Origin: Acidimicrobiaceae bacterium
GTDB lineage: Bacteria > Actinomycetota > Acidimicrobiia > Acidimicrobiales > RAAP-2
Assembly: GCA_030838245.1 (NCBI GenBank)
Contig: JAUTXB010000082.1
Coordinates: 1-10,524, forward strand
DNA length: 10,524 nt
Reading direction: 5' to 3'
Shown here: positions 6,876-10,524 of the stretch, piece by piece
Layout: every line of letters starts with the position of its first letter
Position numbering within the stretch: position 1 is the stretch's first letter
The notes under the pieces: model-generated
The model's input: only the letters and a program-made list of their open reading frames with translations
Told to the model about the DNA's origin: nothing
The model's database searches: none
Position numbers and translations under genes: made by a program

Positions 6876-6905
6876 CGCCGGTCCCGGGTCTCCCCGGGAC
6901 CGGCG
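6876..6905 (-). terminator. Strong GC hairpin between rubrerythrin and DUF3501 genes
   Basis: Arms of 13 bp (CGCCGGTCCCGGG and its exact complement) enclose a 4-base loop. It lies 37 bases after the rubrerythrin stop and 107 bases before the DUF3501 start in the direction of transcription. There is no T-tract on either strand, so this is not a classical intrinsic terminator. In high-GC Actinobacteria such hairpins can still end or attenuate transcription, or stabilise the upstream mRNA. The stem is directly visible; its role is inferred. Confidence 0.55.
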
Positions 6906-6942
6906 ACCTACAACGTGAGCGCGCCTGGCGCTCGCCCGTCGG

Positions 6943-7362
<420 letters not shown>

Positions 7363-7372
7363 AGTGTTCCTT

Positions 7373-7870
7373 TCATTGTCGAGATGGTCCATTGGTTGTT
7401 ACTGCGAGCGCGTGATCCGCCGGGCCGAGATCGGCGCCCTCTCCGGCCATGGCAGCTTGGCATTCGGCACACAAGCCCCGAAAGACGACTTCGGCGCTTC
7501 CCACCTCGAAGCCCAGGTCCGATCCGTCGGGAAGGCGGATGTCGGGAAAGTCGGCATAGACGTCGCGCACCTTGCCACACCGACGGCAGACCACATGATG
7601 GTGGGCATCGTCGACGTTGGGGTCGAAACGGGTCATCCCCGTCCCCACGTCGAGCGAAATGATCTCGCCCAGCTCGGCCAGATCATTGAGGGTCTGGTAC
7701 ACCGTCTTCAACGAGATGGTCTCCACGTCCCGGCGGGCCGATTCGAAGACTGCCTCGGCCGACGGATGGGTCACATCTCCCTGCAGGACCCGAAAGATGC
7801 ACTGGCGTTGGGCTGTCACCTTCCGGCCGTTGTCCCGGAACAACTGGGTGAGCTCCTCGGGGGTCTTCAT
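7373..7870 (-). CDS. Fur-family metalloregulator, PerR-like peroxide sensor
   Basis: This 165-residue repressor has the full Fur layout. The N-terminal winged helix contains [13 protein letters not shown] (17-29), HPSAEAVFE (35-43) and the recognition helix [19 protein letters not shown] (52-70). The C-terminal dimerisation part has [14 protein letters not shown] (90-103) and FRGLCAEC (130-137); the two CxxC pairs are structural zinc ligands. The five residues that bind regulatory Fe/Mn in Bacillus PerR have counterparts at His35, Asp83, His90, His92 and Asp103. Asp at the last position favours PerR over Fur, where Glu is usual. The last 25 or so residues are an extra tail of unclear role. 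It is divergent from glpD across a palindrome likely to be its operator, and its stop is 10 bases before rubrerythrin. The family is certain; peroxide specificity is inferred. Confidence 0.85.
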   Translation of the reverse strand: MKTPEELTQLFRDNGRKVTAQRQCIFRVLQGDVTHPSAEAVFESARRDVETISLKTVYQTLNDLAELGEIISLDVGTGMTRFDPNVDDAHHHVVCRRCGKVRDVYADFPDIRLPDGSDLGFEVGSAEVVFRGLCAECQAAMAGEGADLGPADHALAVTTNGPSRQ

Positions 7871-7879
7871 TGCCTTAAC

Positions 7880-7909
7880 AGCATATCACCAACGATTGTT
7901 TATCTACAA
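7880..7909 (-). promoter_or_regulatory. Candidate promoter of the PerR-like gene
   Basis: On the minus strand TTGTAG (7904-7909) and TATGCT (7880-7885) are spaced by 18 bases and resemble -35 and -10 boxes. Transcription would begin within a few bases of ATG 7870, so the message would be nearly leaderless; only a weak AAGG lies before the ATG. The -35 box lies inside the palindrome at 7899-7923, so a bound repressor would block polymerase. Not verified beyond sequence match. Confidence 0.4.
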
Positions 7910-7923
7910 CGATTGTAGATAAA
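7899..7923. promoter_or_regulatory. Palindromic Fur/PerR-type operator
   Basis: Two perfect 11-bp arms, TTTATCTACAA and TTGTAGATAAA, flank the centre CGA. The AT-rich, symmetrical block stands out from the GC-rich surroundings. It lies 29 bases before the PerR-like start and 43 bases before the glpD start, so one site could serve both divergent promoters. The decamer CAACGATTGT occurs inside it (7907-7916) and again 17 bases away at 7890-7899, which could be a second, weaker binding site. Autoregulation by Fur-family proteins through such boxes is well known; binding here is inferred. Confidence 0.7.
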
Positions 7924-7965
7924 GAGGGGAAACGCCGCCTGGGACGCCTGTGGCAGGCTTCCGAC

Positions 7966-9933
7966 GTGTCTGCAACCGCTCCCGACCCTGCCGGTCGCAC
8001 CACCACCACTCCCGAACCCTCCGATGGCCCCTCTTCTGGCCCCTCGGTCGACCGGGCCGCACCCGATCGAGCTGACTCTGATCGTGCCGAGTTCGATCGC
8101 GACGCGGCCCTGAGCCGCCTGGCCACCGAGCATTTCGACGTCCTGGTCATCGGGGGCGGCATCACCGGGGCCGGGGTGGCCCTGGATGCCGCCAGCCGCG
8201 GACTGCGCACAGCGCTGGTCGAAAAAGACGACTTCGCCTCGGGCACTTCGTCCAAGTCGTCGAAGCTCGTCCATGGCGGGCTCCGCTACCTCCAGCAACG
8301 CGAGTTCCGCCTGGTGTACGAGAACCTGGCCGAGCGCCAGCGCCTCTTGGACAACGCCCCCCACCTCGTCTCGCCCCTCCCCTTTCTGATCCCGCTGTTC
8401 GGCCGGGACGGCGTCATTAACCGCAGCGTGGCCACCACCTACCTATCCGCCCTGTGGCTCTACGACCTGACCGGCGGCGTCCGCATCGGACAGCGCCATC
8501 AGCGGGTGACCCGGGCCCAGGCTCTGGAGCATCTCCCCACCCTGCGCACCGACCGATTGGTGGCCGGGTTCCTCTACTGGGACGCCAGGACCGACGACGC
8601 CCGGTTGACGTTGGAGGTGCTGCGGACGGCGGTGCTCGACCACGGGGCGGTGGCGGCCAACCACGTGGCTGTCACGGCCATGCTGACCAACGACGCGACG
8701 GCCGAGGGCGGTACAACCGGTCCAGAGGACACCCCTGGTCCTCGGAGCAGGTCCAACCAGAAGTACACAGTCACCGGTGCCCGAGTCGCTCCCGATGGCG
8801 GCGAGCCCTTCGACATCCGCGCCTCGGTGGTGGTGAACGCCACCGGGGTCTGGGCCGACCACGTCCGGGGGCTCGACGAGGGCGCCGGGGCGCCGTCCAT
8901 CCGCCCGGCCAAGGGAATCCACATCACCGTGCCGGCCGACAAGCTTCCGTGTGACATCGCCGCGGTGATCCCGGTGCCGAAGGACCACCGCTCCATCTTC
9001 GTCGTCTCCTGGGGCGAGCAGGTCTACCTGGGCACCACCGACACGGAATGGGACGGCCCCCTCGACGACCCGGCCTGCCTCCCCGAGGACGTGGACTACA
9101 TCCTCGACGCGGCCAACGCCGTAGTCACCAGCCCGATCACCCGCCACGACATCCTGGGCGTCTGGGCCGGCCTCCGGCCGCTCCTGCTCCCGACCAAGGG
9201 CAAGCGGAAGCTGCGGGAGCGGTCGGCCGACCTGTCGCGCCGCCTCACCGTCACCACCTCGGCGACCGGGGTGGTGACGGTGACCGGCGGCAAGCTGACC
9301 ACCTACCGCAAGATGGCCCAGGACACCGTCGACGTCGTCGTGTCCCGCCTGGGCAAGCGCTCGCTGCCCTCGGTGACCAAGAAGCTCAAGCTGCACGGGG
9401 CCGGCAGCCGCGACCACGCGCCGGCGGCGGCGAGCCCGGACGTCACCTTCAGGGACCCCGACGCCGCCACCCGTGCCGCCGCCCACCTGGCCGGCCGGTT
9501 CGGCACCGACACGCCGGACGTGCTGGCCATCAGCGCGGGCCGTCCCGAGCTGCTCGAGCCGCTGGTGCCCGGACTCCCCTACCTGGCCGTCGAGGCCGTC
9601 TACGCCGTGCGGGCCGAGATGGCCCGATCGCTGAGCGACGTGCTCGACCGGCGGACGCGGGCCGTGCTGCACGACGCCGCCGCCACCGCCGATGCCGCCC
9701 ACCGGGTGGCCGAGCTCATCGCACCCGACCTCGGCTGGACGGACCAGCAAGCATCGGCCGAGTCGGAGACCTACGCTGACTCGGTTCGAGCAGTGCTGGT
9801 CCGGGCCGGGCTCGGTGCCGACGCCGTCTCTGCCCTCAGAGCAGACGCATCGTCGGAGCGGGTGCCTGATGGAGGCCTGCCGTCCGACCGGGTCCCGCAG
9901 GGCGGCCCGACTTCGCGAGAGGAACGCCGATGA
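7966..9933 (+). CDS. glpD: FAD-dependent glycerol-3-phosphate dehydrogenase
   Basis: This 655-residue flavoprotein oxidises sn-glycerol-3-phosphate to dihydroxyacetone phosphate at the cytoplasmic membrane face, passing electrons to the quinone pool. The dinucleotide-binding motif is DVLVIGGGITGAG (58-70), followed by VEKDDFASGTSSKSSK and LVHGGLRYLQ (101-110). Other hallmarks are the strand LGTTDTEWDG, WAGLRPLL, TVTGGKLTTYRKMAQDTVD and a C-terminal domain (about 498-620) containing RAEMARSLSDVLDRRTRAVL. It is longer than the usual 500-580 residues. There is an acidic, Pro/Ser-rich extension before residue 45, a low-complexity insert at about 243-267 and a charged tail after 625. GTG 7966 has a weak GGCAGG 8 bases upstream; the frame is open further upstream but offers no better start. 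It overlaps the next gene by ATGA, implying coupling, and lies downstream of the PerR-type palindrome. Confidence 0.9.
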   Translation: MSATAPDPAGRTTTTPEPSDGPSSGPSVDRAAPDRADSDRAEFDRDAALSRLATEHFDVLVIGGGITGAGVALDAASRGLRTALVEKDDFASGTSSKSSKLVHGGLRYLQQREFRLVYENLAERQRLLDNAPHLVSPLPFLIPLFGRDGVINRSVATTYLSALWLYDLTGGVRIGQRHQRVTRAQALEHLPTLRTDRLVAGFLYWDARTDDARLTLEVLRTAVLDHGAVAANHVAVTAMLTNDATAEGGTTGPEDTPGPRSRSNQKYTVTGARVAPDGGEPFDIRASVVVNATGVWADHVRGLDEGAGAPSIRPAKGIHITVPADKLPCDIAAVIPVPKDHRSIFVVSWGEQVYLGTTDTEWDGPLDDPACLPEDVDYILDAANAVVTSPITRHDILGVWAGLRPLLLPTKGKRKLRERSADLSRRLTVTTSATGVVTVTGGKLTTYRKMAQDTVDVVVSRLGKRSLPSVTKKLKLHGAGSRDHAPAAASPDVTFRDPDAATRAAAHLAGRFGTDTPDVLAISAGRPELLEPLVPGLPYLAVEAVYAVRAEMARSLSDVLDRRTRAVLHDAAATADAAHRVAELIAPDLGWTDQQASAESETYADSVRAVLVRAGLGADAVSALRADASSERVPDGGLPSDRVPQGGPTSREERR

Positions 9934-10524
9934 CCGAGCCGACGCCCGTCTCGCCCATCAACGCCCCCTGGGAAGACGTCGGGGAACGTCTCGGTGGGGC
10001 GCGGGTCGGCGTCGACGACGCGCTCCGACGTCGCCTGGTCGACGTGTGCGACGAGGTCAGCGACGACGACGAGTCGCGAGCCGAAGCCGGACGCGACTGG
10101 TGGCCGCTGGCCATCGGGTGGGCGGCACGAGGACAGGTCCCGGCCCGTCCAGCCCTCATCGCCCGACCCACCGACACGGCCCAGGTCTCGGCGGTGCTCG
10201 CCGCCTGCAACGACGCCGGCGTCCCGGTCACCCCCTCGGCCGGACGGAGCGGCGTCTGCGGCTCTGCCGTCCCCCTCTACGGCGGGGTCGTCCTCGACCT
10301 CTGCGGCCTGGCCGGTATCGGCGACGTGGACACCACCTCCTTGGTGGCCGACCTGCGCGCCGGCACCTTCGGTCCCGACGTGGAGAACGGGCTCCGCAAC
10401 GACCACGACGTGACCCTCGGCCACTGGCCCCAGTCGATGGACCTCTCCACCGTGGGCGGATGGTTGGCCTGTCGCGGGGCCGGCCAGTACTCCAACCGCT
10501 ACGGCAAGATCGAGGACATGGTCA
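9930..10524 (+). CDS. FAD-linked oxidase resembling alkyl-dihydroxyacetonephosphate synthase (3' truncated)
   Basis: Only the first 198 codons are present; the gene continues past the window. ATG 9930 overlaps the glpD stop by 4 bp and has GAGAGGA 7 bases upstream. Residues 76 to about 198 form the PCMH-type (FAD_binding_4) domain: LIARPTDTAQVSAVLAACND, then the FAD pyrophosphate loop PVTPSAGRSGVCG (99-111), GGVVLDLCGL and LVADLRAGTFG. The run TLGHWPQS, LSTVGGWLACRGAGQYS, YGKIEDMV (162-198) is typical of the AGPS-like group, which in eukaryotes swaps the acyl chain of acyl-dihydroxyacetone phosphate for an alkyl chain. Bacterial relatives are often only annotated as FAD-binding oxidases, and the catalytic C-terminal part is outside the window, so the reaction is inference. 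Coupling to a gene making dihydroxyacetone phosphate is suggestive. Confidence 0.75.
   Translation, partial: MTEPTPVSPINAPWEDVGERLGGARVGVDDALRRRLVDVCDEVSDDDESRAEAGRDWWPLAIGWAARGQVPARPALIARPTDTAQVSAVLAACNDAGVPVTPSAGRSGVCGSAVPLYGGVVLDLCGLAGIGDVDTTSLVADLRAGTFGPDVENGLRNDHDVTLGHWPQSMDLSTVGGWLACRGAGQYSNRYGKIEDMV

Noticed and set aside
8443..9750. A 435-codon open frame on the minus strand opposite glpD
   Set aside because: It is a shadow of the strongly supported GlpD frame, with Gly/Arg/Val-rich composition and no motifs.

Overview
The window is GC-rich throughout. Its genes are tightly packed and joined by short start/stop overlaps, it uses GTG and TTG starts, and at least one transcript looks leaderless. 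The secreted protein at 2703-4949 ends in 'GYWLVASDGGIF-FG' repeats, a type I associate with high-GC Actinobacteria and especially Acidimicrobiia. I therefore read this as a chromosomal segment of an actinobacterium, probably Acidimicrobiia-like. That placement rests on recognition, not on a search.

Region by region. (1) 1-2575, plus strand: a coupled run of four cell-envelope genes. They are the tail of a probable membrane glycosyltransferase, a small multi-pass membrane protein, a NodB-type polysaccharide deacetylase, and an exported SapM-like phosphoesterase. Each start overlaps the preceding stop. (2) 2703-4949, minus strand: a large secreted protein with an export signal, an Ig-like region and five C-terminal repeats of about 42 residues, convergent with region 1. 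(3) 4950-5347: a 398-base non-coding stretch ending in a promoter whose -10 box lies inside a small palindrome. (4) 5348-6132, plus strand: a two-gene toxin-antitoxin module, with an RHH + DUF433-like antitoxin followed by a DUF5615 PIN-like toxin. (5) 6151-7870, minus strand: peroxide/iron genes in the transcription order PerR-like Fur regulator, rubrerythrin, strong hairpin, DUF3501 protein. (6) 7871-7965: a divergent control region with a perfect palindrome of two 11-bp arms around a 3-bp centre. (7) 7966-10524, plus strand: an FAD glycerol-3-phosphate dehydrogenase (GlpD) overlapping by 4 bp the start of an FAD oxidase that resembles alkyl-dihydroxyacetonephosphate synthase (AGPS). This last gene runs off the window.

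How the parts may work together (inference). The PerR-like regulator probably controls itself and rubrerythrin through the palindrome, and may also affect glpD, because the same site sits in the glpD upstream region. GlpD makes dihydroxyacetone phosphate from glycerol-3-phosphate, and an AGPS-type enzyme acts on acylated dihydroxyacetone phosphate. The pair could therefore feed ether-lipid synthesis, though GlpD also has a plain catabolic role. The toxin-antitoxin pair looks like an independent, autoregulated insertion between the envelope genes and the redox genes. I see no tRNA, rRNA, CRISPR array, transposase or integrase. Nothing here is certain to be a new system. The most unusual structures are the PerR-glpD operator, the operator overlapping the leaderless toxin-antitoxin promoter, and the GlpD/AGPS coupling.
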